This document shows, one piece after another, positions 5,990-12,584 of a stretch of DNA of 12,584 bases. A program made the position numbers and the translations under genes. Below the pieces are notes generated by a model. It worked only from the letters and a program-made list of their open reading frames with translations, was not told where the DNA came from and searched no databases. How positions within the stretch are numbered: position 1 is the first letter of the stretch; every line of letters starts with the position of its first letter. The DNA comes from Timaviella sp038204505 (GTDB taxonomy: Bacteria; Cyanobacteriota; Cyanobacteriia; Elainellales; Elainellaceae), in assembly GCA_038204505.1 (NCBI GenBank), contig JBBRCV010000163.1, positions 1 through 12,584 of the forward strand. The letters are read 5' to 3'.

Positions 5990-6841
5990 ATGTCCACCTC
6001 GATCGCCCATTTGGGTCCCATTGGAACTTATGCCGAGAGCGCTGCAATTCATTACGTAAAAACCTTATCGCACTCGGATGTTAGCCTCCATCCCTATCTC
6101 AGCATTGCCCAAACTCTTCAAGCCGTGGTCGATCGCCAGGTCGATATCGCTGTCGTTCCGGTAGAAAACTCAATTGAGGGAGGAGTTACCTTCACGCTGG
6201 ATACTCTTTGGCAACTAGACAATCTGCAAATTCAACAGGCGCTAGTTTTGCCGATTTCCCATGCTTTACTCTCCGTTGCCTCATCCCTAGATCAAATCCA
6301 GACGGTCTATTCCCATCCCCAAGCGCTATCTCAATGCCAGGAATGGCTCGGAAAATTCTTACCTAACGCCCAGCAAGTTCCCGCCAATTCGACAACAGAG
6401 GCACTGCGATATCTCGCTGAAGATTCTACAGCGGCGGCAATTTCTTCCCAACGAGCGGCGCAAATCTACAATTTGCCGATGTTGGCACAAGGGATTAACG
6501 ATCGCCCTGACAACTGTACTCGCTTTTGGGTGCTCAGCTTAGAGCCTTCTCTTGCAGGAAGCCATAGTTCTTTGGCATTTAGCTTATTGGCAAACCAGCC
6601 TGGTGCCCTAGTAAAAGCACTACAGATTTTTGCGACGCGCGGGATCAATCTTAGCCGCATCGAGTCCCGACCGACAAAGCGATCGCTAGGCGACTATCTC
6701 TTTTTCATGGACTTAGAAGCAAGTTTCCAAGATACCTCAGTTCAATCAGCACTGATTGAACTCCAGATCTATACAGAAACCATCAAGACCTTTGGCAGCT
6801 ATAACATTGCGCCGATCAGCTCACCGATCCAAGAAATCTAA
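5990..6841 (+). CDS. pheA: Prephenate dehydratase
   Basis: Converts prephenate to phenylpyruvate (decarboxylation plus dehydration) in cytoplasmic phenylalanine synthesis. The 283-residue product is the monofunctional form, without a chorismate mutase domain. The catalytic part covers about 4-185: LGPIGTYAESA at the start, AVVPVENSIEGG (54-65), and the Thr-Arg-Phe motif at 177-179 (NCTRFWVL), whose Thr is catalytic in the family. A C-terminal ACT domain (about 193-273) carries GALV (205-208) and ESRP (225-228), the segments that bind phenylalanine for feedback inhibition, so the enzyme is probably inhibited by its product. No clear Shine-Dalgarno precedes the ATG, but LGPIGTYAE begins where homologues do. 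Its last 21 bases overlap the end of the convergent LON-domain gene. Confidence 0.97.
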   Translation: MSTSIAHLGPIGTYAESAAIHYVKTLSHSDVSLHPYLSIAQTLQAVVDRQVDIAVVPVENSIEGGVTFTLDTLWQLDNLQIQQALVLPISHALLSVASSLDQIQTVYSHPQALSQCQEWLGKFLPNAQQVPANSTTEALRYLAEDSTAAAISSQRAAQIYNLPMLAQGINDRPDNCTRFWVLSLEPSLAGSHSSLAFSLLANQPGALVKALQIFATRGINLSRIESRPTKRSLGDYLFFMDLEASFQDTSVQSALIELQIYTETIKTFGSYNIAPISSPIQEI

Positions 6842-7492
6842 ATCATCGTCACCGCTCAGCACATCTTTCAATGCCGTTCGTGCTGCCAAATGATTACGAG
6901 TGGAAGTCAGAATTTCGCTTTCCCGCTCTAGTCGAGCAACGGTGTCTTGCATTTCTAGAAGGGCTTGTTGCTCGTGGGCAACGCCGTGAAGATTGCCTGC
7001 TACCCAGTACGAAAGCTCTAAAGGCAGGGTAGGAATGTCATCGGGGAGTTCAATTTCTTGCCCGGTGAGTTTGCCCGAAAGATGGACAACATCGTGGAGG
7101 AGTTGATCAACCTCAGTAGCAAGCGATCGCAGATTTTTATCAGTCGGTAAATCTTCAATCCACTCCACTAAGCCCACATAATAGGGCTTATCTCGAACGT
7201 ATTCTAAAACCCGAAATCTTTGTTGCCCTACGGTCATCACTTTAAGGCGATCGTCCGGTAGGCGTTGGTGATGAATCACCTCAGCACAGCAGCCTACGCT
7301 TGCCACTTTGCCGTCGATGGGATCAACCATCAAGATTCCGAAGCGACCATCGCCTTGCAGAATCGTATTCATCATAATCCGGTATCGAAACTCGAAAATA
7401 TGAAGAGGAAGCTGCCGACCTGGAAACAGAACCAGCTCGGAAAGCGGAAACAGCGGAAGCTCACGGACTGCAACTGATTGAGAAAATGTCAT
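6821..7492 (-). CDS. LON peptidase substrate-binding domain protein
   Basis: The 223-residue protein is a stand-alone form of the N-terminal, PUA-like domain of Lon protease, with no AAA+ ATPase and no Ser-Lys protease domain. Residues 10-44 (RELPLFPLSELVLFPGRQLPLHIFEFRYRIMM) are the family signature. FGILMVDP and VGCCAEVIHHQRLPDDRLKVMTVGQQRFRV follow (51-95), with a pair of adjacent cysteines at 68-69. The C-terminal part (about 173-222) is helical and charged and may form a coiled coil, ending in an acidic tail. The role is presumably protein binding or quality control, but no substrate is known. It lies downstream of the str-cluster terminator and so needs its own promoter in 7493-7554, where I found none convincing. 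Its 3' end overlaps pheA on the other strand. The start agrees with the usual position of RELPLFPL, although the Shine-Dalgarno is weak. Confidence 0.9.
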   Translation of the reverse strand: MTFSQSVAVRELPLFPLSELVLFPGRQLPLHIFEFRYRIMMNTILQGDGRFGILMVDPIDGKVASVGCCAEVIHHQRLPDDRLKVMTVGQQRFRVLEYVRDKPYYVGLVEWIEDLPTDKNLRSLATEVDQLLHDVVHLSGKLTGQEIELPDDIPTLPLELSYWVAGNLHGVAHEQQALLEMQDTVARLERESEILTSTRNHLAARTALKDVLSGDDDLDFLDR

Positions 7493-7554
7493 CGCAACTG
7501 TAATCGGCTTGAAGGACTTTAAAGAGTCTAAAATTCAGCTTTTTATAAACTATC

Positions 7555-7587
7555 AAAAAAGAGTAGAACGCTCATTAGCGTCTACTC
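7555..7587 (-). terminator. Rho-independent terminator of the str cluster
   Basis: On the minus strand an 11-bp stem with a single bulged base (arms 7561-7572 and 7577-7587, four-base loop) is followed by six T (7560-7555). It lies about 80 bases after the rpsJ stop codon and separates the translation genes from the LON-domain gene. Confidence 0.9.
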
Positions 7588-7624
7588 TCATTAGTCTAAC
7601 GTATTGATGGAATGAGTCTGAACT

Positions 7625-7649
7625 TGGCGATCGCAGATTTCGATCGCCA
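7625..7649. repeat. HIP1-containing inverted repeat after rpsJ
   Basis: TGGCGATCG (7625-7633) and CGATCGCCA (7641-7649) are perfect 9-bp inverted arms with a 7-base loop, 16 bases after the rpsJ stop codon. One arm is part of a full HIP1 octamer (7627-7634). On the minus strand no T-run follows, so it is not itself a terminator for rpsJ. It could protect the 3' end of the message. Confidence 0.6.
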
Positions 7650-7665
7650 CATTTTTGCAAAGACC

Positions 7666-7983
7666 CTAAAGCTTCACTTCAATATCAACACCAGCAGGCA
7701 AATCTAGCTTCATCAACGCATCAATGGTTTTAGAAGAAGGCTGGTAAATATCGATAATTCGACGGTGGGTTCGAGTCTCGAAATGCTCACGAGAGTCTTT
7801 ATCAACGTGTGGAGAACGGAGCACACAATAAATCCGGCGACGAGTAGGAAGAGGAATCGGTCCGATCGCTGTAGCGTTGGTACGATTGGCGGTATCGACA
7901 ATCTTTTCACAGGAAGTGTCGAGGATGCGTTGGTCAAAAGCTTTGAGGCGGATGCGAATTTTTTGCTGTTGGATAGCTGCCAT
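7666..7983 (-). CDS. rpsJ: 30S ribosomal protein S10
   Basis: S10 is a small-subunit head protein and also the NusE partner of transcription antitermination. The 105-residue product begins MAAIQQQKIRIRLKAFDQRILD and contains the conserved core VDTANRTNATAIGPIPLPTRRRIYCVLRSPHVDKDSREHFETRTHRR, then the C-terminal LMKLDLPAGVDIEVKL. I choose the ATG at 7983; an in-frame GTG at 7992 would add three residues, but neither has a strong Shine-Dalgarno and family proteins start with the equivalent of MAxxQQQKIRIRLKAFD. In E. coli rpsJ heads the S10 operon; here it closes the str cluster, the order known from cyanobacteria and red-algal plastids. A strong hairpin separates it from tufA. Confidence 0.97.
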   Translation of the reverse strand: MAAIQQQKIRIRLKAFDQRILDTSCEKIVDTANRTNATAIGPIPLPTRRRIYCVLRSPHVDKDSREHFETRTHRRIIDIYQPSSKTIDALMKLDLPAGVDIEVKL

Positions 7984-8024
7984 TGGAGTCACTAAATGAT
8001 GAATTTGAATTGTCGAGGTTCAGA

Positions 8025-8065
8025 CAAGAACAAATCATCAGCAGTCGATTAAACTGCTGATGATT
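8025..8065 (-). terminator. Hairpin between tufA and rpsJ, possible attenuator
   Basis: Perfect 13-bp inverted arms (8033-8045 and 8053-8065) enclose a 7-base loop. Four more pairs can form outside them with one bulge. Read on the minus strand, the stem is followed by a U-rich stretch, TTTGTTCTTGT. It starts 12 bases after the tufA stop codon, so it could end part of the transcripts before rpsJ or stabilise the tufA message. rpsJ would then depend on read-through or a promoter of its own. Confidence 0.6.
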
Positions 8066-8077
8066 GTTTAAGATTGC

Positions 8078-9307
8078 CTACTTGAGGATCTTGGAAACAA
8101 CGCCTGCACCAATGGTGCGACCGCCTTCCCGGATAGCGAAACGCATCCCTTGCTCGATGGCGATCGCGTTGATCAATTCCACCGTCATTTTGATGCGATC
8201 GCCGGGCATAACCATCTCAGCCGCGCTGCCATCATCTGCTGTGAAGGAGACAATGGAACCCGTTACATCCGTAGTCCGAACGTAAAACTGAGGCTTGTAT
8301 CCAGGGAAGAAGGGAGTTTTGCGCCCGCCTTCTTTTTCTTGAAGCACATATACCTCACCCTCAAACTGGGTGTGGGGTTTAATGGAGCCTTTCTTAGCTA
8401 GCACCATGCCGCGCTCAATATCTTCCTTCTTGATGCCGCGCAGCAGTAGACCCGCGTTGTCACCTGCCAAGCCTTCTTCGAGCTGCTTCTTAAACATCTC
8501 GATCCCGGTGACGGTCGTTTCGCGTGTATCTCTAATGCCGATGATTTCAACGACTTCGTTGATCTTGATCTTTCCACGCTCAATCCGACCTGTGGCAACA
8601 GTACCCCGACCCGTGATGGTGAAGACATCTTCGATCGCCATCAGGAAGGGCTTGTCAATATCTCGCTCAGGAGTGGGAATAAAGCTGTCTACAGCATCCA
8701 TCAAGTCGTAGATTTTATCCGTCCACTCATTGTCACCTTTAACCAACTTAGGATTCTTCTGAGCAGCTTCTAGCGCCATCAGACCCGAACCCCGAATGAT
8801 GGGTAGATCGTCGCCAGGAAAGTCGTAGTCAGTAAGCAACTCACGCAACTCTAGCTCAACCAATTCCAGCAATTCTTCGTCGTCTACTTGATCAATTTTG
8901 TTCAAGAAAACTACGATGCTAGGAACGCCCACCTGCTTTGCCAGCAGAATGTGCTCCTTGGTCTGAGGCATAGCGCCATCAGTTGCCGCAACCACTAGGA
9001 TTGCGCCATCCATTTGAGCCGCCCCGGTGATCATGTTTTTCACATAGTCAGCGTGTCCAGGACAGTCCACATGGGCGTAGTGACGATTTTTTGTCTCGTA
9101 CTCCACGTGGGCAGTATTGATCGTGATACCCCGTGCTTTCTCTTCGGGAGCAGCATCAATCTCGTCGTATTTACGAGCTTGAGCCTGTCCCAGAGCAGCC
9201 AGGGTCATAGTGATAGCGGCTGTCAGGGTTGTTTTACCATGGTCAACGTGACCGATGGTGCCGATGTTAACGTGGGGTTTTGTCCGTTCAAACTTTGCGC
9301 GTGCCAT
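8078..9307 (-). CDS. tufA: Translation elongation factor EF-Tu
   Basis: EF-Tu delivers aminoacyl-tRNA to the ribosomal A site with GTP. The 409-residue protein has all three domains. G1 is GHVDHGKT (19-26), G2 is GITI with Thr62, G3 is DCPGH (81-85, with catalytic His85) and G4 is NKID (136-139). The G5 region reads RGSGLMALE, so Ser174-Gly175-Leu176 replaces the usual Ser-Ala-Leu. Domains 2 and 3 are complete (VFTITGRGTVATGRIERG, then PGYKPQFYVRTTDVTG and IREGGRTIGAGVVSKIL at the end). The length includes the short domain 1 insert (about 182-193, KNPKLVKGDNEW) usual in cyanobacteria and plastids. A GAGGA lies 13 bases before the ATG, rather far. The gene is 27 bases after fusA, so the two are cotranscribed. 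Confidence 0.98.
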   Translation of the reverse strand: MARAKFERTKPHVNIGTIGHVDHGKTTLTAAITMTLAALGQAQARKYDEIDAAPEEKARGITINTAHVEYETKNRHYAHVDCPGHADYVKNMITGAAQMDGAILVVAATDGAMPQTKEHILLAKQVGVPSIVVFLNKIDQVDDEELLELVELELRELLTDYDFPGDDLPIIRGSGLMALEAAQKNPKLVKGDNEWTDKIYDLMDAVDSFIPTPERDIDKPFLMAIEDVFTITGRGTVATGRIERGKIKINEVVEIIGIRDTRETTVTGIEMFKKQLEEGLAGDNAGLLLRGIKKEDIERGMVLAKKGSIKPHTQFEGEVYVLQEKEGGRKTPFFPGYKPQFYVRTTDVTGSIVSFTADDGSAAEMVMPGDRIKMTVELINAIAIEQGMRFAIREGGRTIGAGVVSKILK

Positions 9308-9334
9308 GTGTCTATCCGTTCCTCATTTACTGAA

Positions 9335-11410
9335 CTATGCGTTCCCTTTGTTCTTTGCGATGATGGTTTCAGCGACGTTCCGAGGAACTTCCTCGTAAGC
9401 GCTAAATTCCATCGTAAATATGCCCCGACCCTGAGTCTTTGACCGGATATCAGTAGCATATCCAAACATCTCTGCCAAAGGTACTTTGGTAGTAACCTTG
9501 GCAATGCCTTGCTCGGTATCTTGACCTTCGATATGTCCCCGACGGGAGTTAAGGTCACCGATGACGTTGCCGATGAAGTCTTCGGGCACTTCAACTTCAA
9601 CCTTCATAGTAGGCTCCAAAAGGACAGGTGATGCCTTCATCACGGCTTGTTTGATCGCCATTGAGCCAGCAATCTTAAAAGCCATTTCTGAAGAATCAAC
9701 GTCGTGGAACGAACCATCTACCATTGTCGCTTTCAGATCAATCACCGGATAACCAGCTAGGATACCAGATTCGCAAGCCTCCTTCATCCCTTGTTCCGCC
9801 GGACCGATGTATTCTTTGGGAACAACACCACCCACGATTTTAGAGACAAAGACAAAGCCCGTTCCCGGTTCTCCAGGTTCAAGATCAATCACGACGTGAC
9901 CGTACTGCCCCTTACCGCCGCTCTGACGAACAAATTTGCCTTCCGCCCGAACAGATTTGCGAACCGTTTCGCGGTAAGCCACTTGAGGTGCGCCAACGTT
10001 GGCTTCCACCTTAAACTCACGCTTCATCCGATCCACCAGGATCTCTAGATGCAGTTCACCCATGCCAGCAATCACGGTCTGATTGGTTTCTGAGTCAACG
10101 TGCACCCGGAAGGTAGGATCTTCCTCTGACAAAGACTGGAGCGCCTTTGAAAGTTTTTCCATGTCTTGCTTGGTTTTGGGTTCAACCGCAACCGAGATCA
10201 CAGGTTCAGGAATGAACAAGGATTCTAGAATAATCGGGTTAGCGTCGTCGCAAAGGGTGTCGCCTGTGAAGGTGTCTTTCAGTCCCAGCGCTGCGCCTAA
10301 GTCTCCCGCTCTGAGTTCGTCCACTTCTTGGCGATCGTCTGCTTTCAAGATAATCAAGCGCGAAATCCGCTCTTTCTTGTCTTTAGAGGCGTTGTAGACA
10401 TAGCTACCCTTCGTCAGAACGCCAGAGTAAACCCGAACAAAGGTCAAACGACCGTAGGGATCTGCCATGATTTTGAACGCCAGAGCAGAAGTAGGCTCGT
10501 TGTCATCGGCGTGACGAGTGGCGGTAGTGCCATCGGGAAGGAGACCTTGAATCGGCTTGACCTCGATGGGAGAAGGCAAGTAATCCACCACGGCATCCAG
10601 CAGAAGCTGAACGCCCTTGTTTTTGAACGCAGAGCCACAGACCACAGGGACGAGAGTTCCGGCGATCGCCCCTGTCCGCAATCCCAATCGAATCTCTGCC
10701 TCGGTGAGGTCAATGCCTTCCAGGTACTTCTCAGTCAGAGCATCTTCTGTTTCAGCAACCGCTTCCACCAGCTTGAGGCGATATTCTTGGGCTACATCTG
10801 CCACATCGGTAGGGATTTCGGTTTCTTCCACCTCAGTACCGCTGTCGTTGTTGTAGAAGTAGGCTTTCATCTTGACGAGATCAACAATGCCTTTGAAATT
10901 ATCTTCGCTACCGATAGGAAGCTGAATGGGCACTGCATTAGAGCGCAGGCGATCGCGAATTTGCCCACACACTTTGTAAAAGTTCGCGCCCGTGCGATCC
11001 ATTTTATTGATGAAGACAATCCGAGGTACGCTGTAGCGATCAGCTTGCCTCCAAACGGTTTCAGATTGAGGCTGAACGCCACCGACGGAACAGAACACAG
11101 CGATCACACCATCTAATACACGCATGGAACGTTCAACTTCGATTGTGAAATCTACGTGTCCAGGCGTATCAATGATGTTGATTCGGTGATCGTTCCAACT
11201 GGTAGTGATGGCAGCAGCAGTAATGGTGATCCCACGCTCACGCTCTTGCTCCATCCAATCGGTCACAGCGGTGCCATCGTGGACTTCACCAATTTTGTGA
11301 ACCACGCCGGAATAAAACAGAATTCTTTCTGTCGTCGTTGTTTTACCCGCGTCGATATGCGCGGCAATGCCAATATTCCGAACCCGTTCAATCGGGATAG
11401 TCCGTGTCAC
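9335..11410 (-). CDS. fusA: Translation elongation factor EF-G
   Basis: EF-G is the GTPase that drives translocation and, with RRF, ribosome recycling. From the chosen start the product has 691 residues. G1 is AHIDAGKT (17-24), G3 is DTPGH (81-85), G4 is NKMD (135-138) and G5 is CGSAFKNKG (258-266). Domain IV includes VPKEYIGPAEQGMKEA, and the C-terminus is FSAYEEVPRNVAETII. I start it at GTG 11410 because a full AAGGAGGT stands a few bases upstream and MTRTIPIERVRNIGIAAHIDAGKT matches where EF-G proteins begin. An in-frame ATG at 11449 would add 13 residues encoded partly by that Shine-Dalgarno and is unlikely. Cys107, Cys148 and Cys258 are present; cyanobacterial EF-G is known to be redox-sensitive through cysteines. 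It is placed between rpsG and tufA as in other str operons. Confidence 0.97.
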   Translation of the reverse strand: MTRTIPIERVRNIGIAAHIDAGKTTTTERILFYSGVVHKIGEVHDGTAVTDWMEQERERGITITAAAITTSWNDHRINIIDTPGHVDFTIEVERSMRVLDGVIAVFCSVGGVQPQSETVWRQADRYSVPRIVFINKMDRTGANFYKVCGQIRDRLRSNAVPIQLPIGSEDNFKGIVDLVKMKAYFYNNDSGTEVEETEIPTDVADVAQEYRLKLVEAVAETEDALTEKYLEGIDLTEAEIRLGLRTGAIAGTLVPVVCGSAFKNKGVQLLLDAVVDYLPSPIEVKPIQGLLPDGTTATRHADDNEPTSALAFKIMADPYGRLTFVRVYSGVLTKGSYVYNASKDKKERISRLIILKADDRQEVDELRAGDLGAALGLKDTFTGDTLCDDANPIILESLFIPEPVISVAVEPKTKQDMEKLSKALQSLSEEDPTFRVHVDSETNQTVIAGMGELHLEILVDRMKREFKVEANVGAPQVAYRETVRKSVRAEGKFVRQSGGKGQYGHVVIDLEPGEPGTGFVFVSKIVGGVVPKEYIGPAEQGMKEACESGILAGYPVIDLKATMVDGSFHDVDSSEMAFKIAGSMAIKQAVMKASPVLLEPTMKVEVEVPEDFIGNVIGDLNSRRGHIEGQDTEQGIAKVTTKVPLAEMFGYATDIRSKTQGRGIFTMEFSAYEEVPRNVAETIIAKNKGNA

Positions 11411-11420
11411 AATGACCTCC
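11411..11420 (-). promoter_or_regulatory. Strong Shine-Dalgarno deciding the fusA start
   Basis: On the minus strand the run GGAGGTCATT directly precedes GTG (11410-11408), with AA just upstream completing AAGGAGGT. This is the strongest ribosome-binding site in the window and decides in favour of the GTG start for EF-G. Spacing is about 5 bases. Confidence 0.9.
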
Positions 11421-11499
11421 TTAATCAGCGATGCAGCAAAGTGCCACATCTTTCTCGATCTTATACGTTTGACCCTAATACAGGGGGAGATTTTGCAAA

Positions 11500-11970
11500 T
11501 TAGTAGCGATAGTGAGCAAATGCCTTGTTTGCTTCTGCCATCCGGTGAGTTTCCTCACGCTTACGAATGGCGCTGCCTGTTTCGTTAGCAGCATCCATGA
11601 ATTCGTTCGCCAGCTTACCTGCCATTGTCCGTCCGGCGCGTGCCCGCGAAAATTGGCTCAACCAACGCAGCGCTAAAGCGACTCCGCGATCGGTACGAAC
11701 TTCCATGGGAACTTGGTAAGTTGCACCACCGACTCGACGAGCTTTTACTTCAACCAAGGGAGTGGCGTTTTTGACGGCGCGTTCAAATACTTCCAAAGGA
11801 TCTGAACCCGTGCGCTCTTTAATGATCTCGAAGGAATCATAGATAAGGCGGAATGCCAGTGACTTCTTGCCGCTTTTCATCAGGCGAGACACCATCATCG
11901 TGACAAGACGACTATTGTGTACGGGATCAGGAATAAGTGGACGTTTTTGAACTTTAGTGCGACGAGACAT
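11500..11970 (-). CDS. rpsG: 30S ribosomal protein S7
   Basis: S7 is a primary binder of the 3' domain of 16S rRNA and organises the head of the small subunit near the E site. The 156-residue product begins MSRRTKVQKRPLIPDPVHNSRLV, continues with MMVSRLMKSGKKSLAFRLIYDSF and the conserved VEVKARRVGGATYQVPMEVRTDRG (about 72-95), and ends with the KREETHRMAEANKAFAHYRY helix. Length and ends match bacterial and plastid S7. AAGGG stands about 12 bases before the ATG, a loose Shine-Dalgarno. In E. coli, S7 represses translation of its own operon; the 236-base spacer upstream could hold such a site, but I recognise none. fusA starts 89 bases downstream. Confidence 0.98.
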   Translation of the reverse strand: MSRRTKVQKRPLIPDPVHNSRLVTMMVSRLMKSGKKSLAFRLIYDSFEIIKERTGSDPLEVFERAVKNATPLVEVKARRVGGATYQVPMEVRTDRGVALALRWLSQFSRARAGRTMAGKLANEFMDAANETGSAIRKREETHRMAEANKAFAHYRY

Positions 11971-12206
11971 AATTGTTTAACCCTTGGCGTTGAAAATATT
12001 TTCTGTTGAATGCTACGCCGCGACCTCAATCAATGCTGAGAACAGACGATGTTGAGAACAGACGATGTTGTGGACAGATATTGTAACCATTACACATACA
12101 AAGTCCCTACTTTTACATCCGGCTTAAGCCAGTGCGTTGTAAGCAGGGAGGCAATTTTTAGATAGAGCGGTGAGAGCGCCTGATCTATGCTGTTTGGCAG
12201 CGATCG
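11971..12206. other. rpsL-rpsG spacer with duplication and palindrome
   Basis: This 236-base spacer within the str cluster has no coding frame I can support. It holds a 16-bp tandem duplication (12037-12070), a 10-bp palindrome GGCTTAAGCC (12121-12130) and a HIP1 octamer (12199-12206) adjoining the rpsL stop codon. On the minus strand TACAAT resembles a -10 box, but no -35 partner is present. No T-run hairpin is seen, so rpsL and rpsG are probably on one transcript. Confidence 0.6.
12037..12070. repeat. 16-bp perfect tandem duplication
   Basis: TGAGAACAGACGATGT is present twice without a gap (12037-12052 and 12053-12068), and the match continues for two more bases. It lies in the spacer between rpsL and rpsG. 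It is probably a slippage duplication and may vary between strains. Confidence 0.9.
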
Positions 12207-12584
12207 CTATTTAGCAGCAGCGGCTTTCGGACGTTTTGCGCCGTATTTGGAGCGACCTTGCTTACGATCTTTGACTCCAGCGGTGTCGAGAGTTCCACGA
12301 ATAATGTGGTAACGAACACCAGGTAAATCTTTAACCCGACCGCCACGAATCATGACGACGGAGTGTTCTTGCAGGTTATGCCCAATTCCTGGAATGTAGG
12401 CGGTAACTTCAAAGCCAGAGGTCAGGCGCACCCGTGCAACTTTACGGAGGGCTGAGTTGGGCTTTTTAGGGGTGGTGGTGTAAACGCGTGTACAAACACC
12501 GCGACGCTGGGGGCAACTCTTCAGCGCAGGGGATTTGGTTTTCTTGATGGTTTTTTGGCGTTCGCTGTGGATAAGCTGTTGAAT
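12207..12584 (-). CDS. rpsL: 30S ribosomal protein S12, start outside the window
   Basis: S12 sits at the decoding centre and governs accuracy. The visible 125 codons read IQQLIHSERQKTIKKTKSPA, then the conserved CPQRRGVCTRVYTTTPKKPNSALRKVARVRL, GFEVTAYIPGIGHNLQEHSVVMIRGGRVKDLPGVRYH and IIRGTLDTAGVKDRKQGRSKYGAKRP, ending in a short Ala-rich tail. Family members begin MPTIQQLI, so three codons including the ATG lie just beyond the right edge. The lysines at the two positions linked to streptomycin resistance in E. coli S12 (in TPKKPNSAL and GGRVKDLPG) are the wild-type ones. This is the first str gene seen; its promoter is outside the window. Confidence 0.97.
   Translation of the reverse strand: MQQLIHSERQKTIKKTKSPALKSCPQRRGVCTRVYTTTPKKPNSALRKVARVRLTSGFEVTAYIPGIGHNLQEHSVVMIRGGRVKDLPGVRYHIIRGTLDTAGVKDRKQGRSKYGAKRPKAAAAK

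Noticed and set aside
7984..7992. GTG start adding three residues to S10
   Set aside because: The ATG at 7983 gives the usual S10 N-terminus and length; no ribosome-binding site supports the GTG.
10328..11116. 262-codon open frame on the plus strand inside fusA
   Set aside because: It is antisense to the conserved GTPase domain of EF-G, has no recognisable domain and no promoter or ribosome-binding site; it is a shadow of a well-conserved gene.
11411..11449. Upstream in-frame ATG giving a 704-residue EF-G
   Set aside because: The extra 13 residues include the codons that form AAGGAGGT, and they do not match EF-G N-termini; the GTG at 11410 is better.
12071..12110. Internal promoter in the rpsL-rpsG spacer
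   Set aside because: A TACAAT box is present on the minus strand, but there is no -35 element at a workable distance.

Overview
The window looks like a stretch of cyanobacterial chromosome. The octamer GCGATCGC (HIP1, typical of many cyanobacterial genomes) occurs about 18 times by eye. There is a cyanobacterial-type AbrB regulator with its DNA-binding domain at the C-terminus. The ribosomal/elongation-factor cluster has the cyanobacterial and plastid-like order rpsL-rpsG-fusA-tufA-rpsJ. I cannot name the species; a HIP1-rich lineage with large secreted RTX proteins is as far as the sequence goes.

Layout. Left part, minus strand: an Rrf2-family regulator (942-1385), then rplU and rpmA (L21 and L27), which have their own promoter directly after the Rrf2 stop and a strong terminator at 19-50. 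Diverging from the Rrf2 gene on the plus strand is a cyAbrB regulator (1667-2056) with its own terminator. A 438-base spacer carrying HIP1 copies and dyads follows. Then comes a 1097-residue secreted protein (2577-5870): DUF4347, an L-type-lectin-like domain, a beta-sandwich segment, two nearly identical 110-residue repeats, about 20 RTX calcium-binding nonapeptides and a type I secretion-like C-terminus. It ends at a strong terminator. pheA (prephenate dehydratase) is next on the plus strand and overlaps tail-to-tail with a stand-alone LON-substrate-binding-domain gene. The right 5 kb is the minus-strand str cluster: rpsL (missing its first three codons at the window edge), rpsG, fusA, tufA, rpsJ, with a terminator at 7555-7587.

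How the parts relate. Most of the window is housekeeping translation (two ribosomal protein groups, EF-Tu, EF-G) plus phenylalanine synthesis and two DNA-binding regulators. The accessory element is the large secreted multidomain protein. I see no phage, transposase, CRISPR or defence island.

Most worth a second look: a His-Gly/Gly-Cys pair in DUF4347 resembling the catalytic dyad of clan CD (caspase/CHAT-like) peptidases; a recent internal 330-bp duplication in the same gene; a strong hairpin between tufA and rpsJ; a perfect inverted repeat 3 bp upstream of the Rrf2 start codon; and an Ala-to-Gly change in the EF-Tu G5 motif. None is proof of a new system; they are specific, testable leads.
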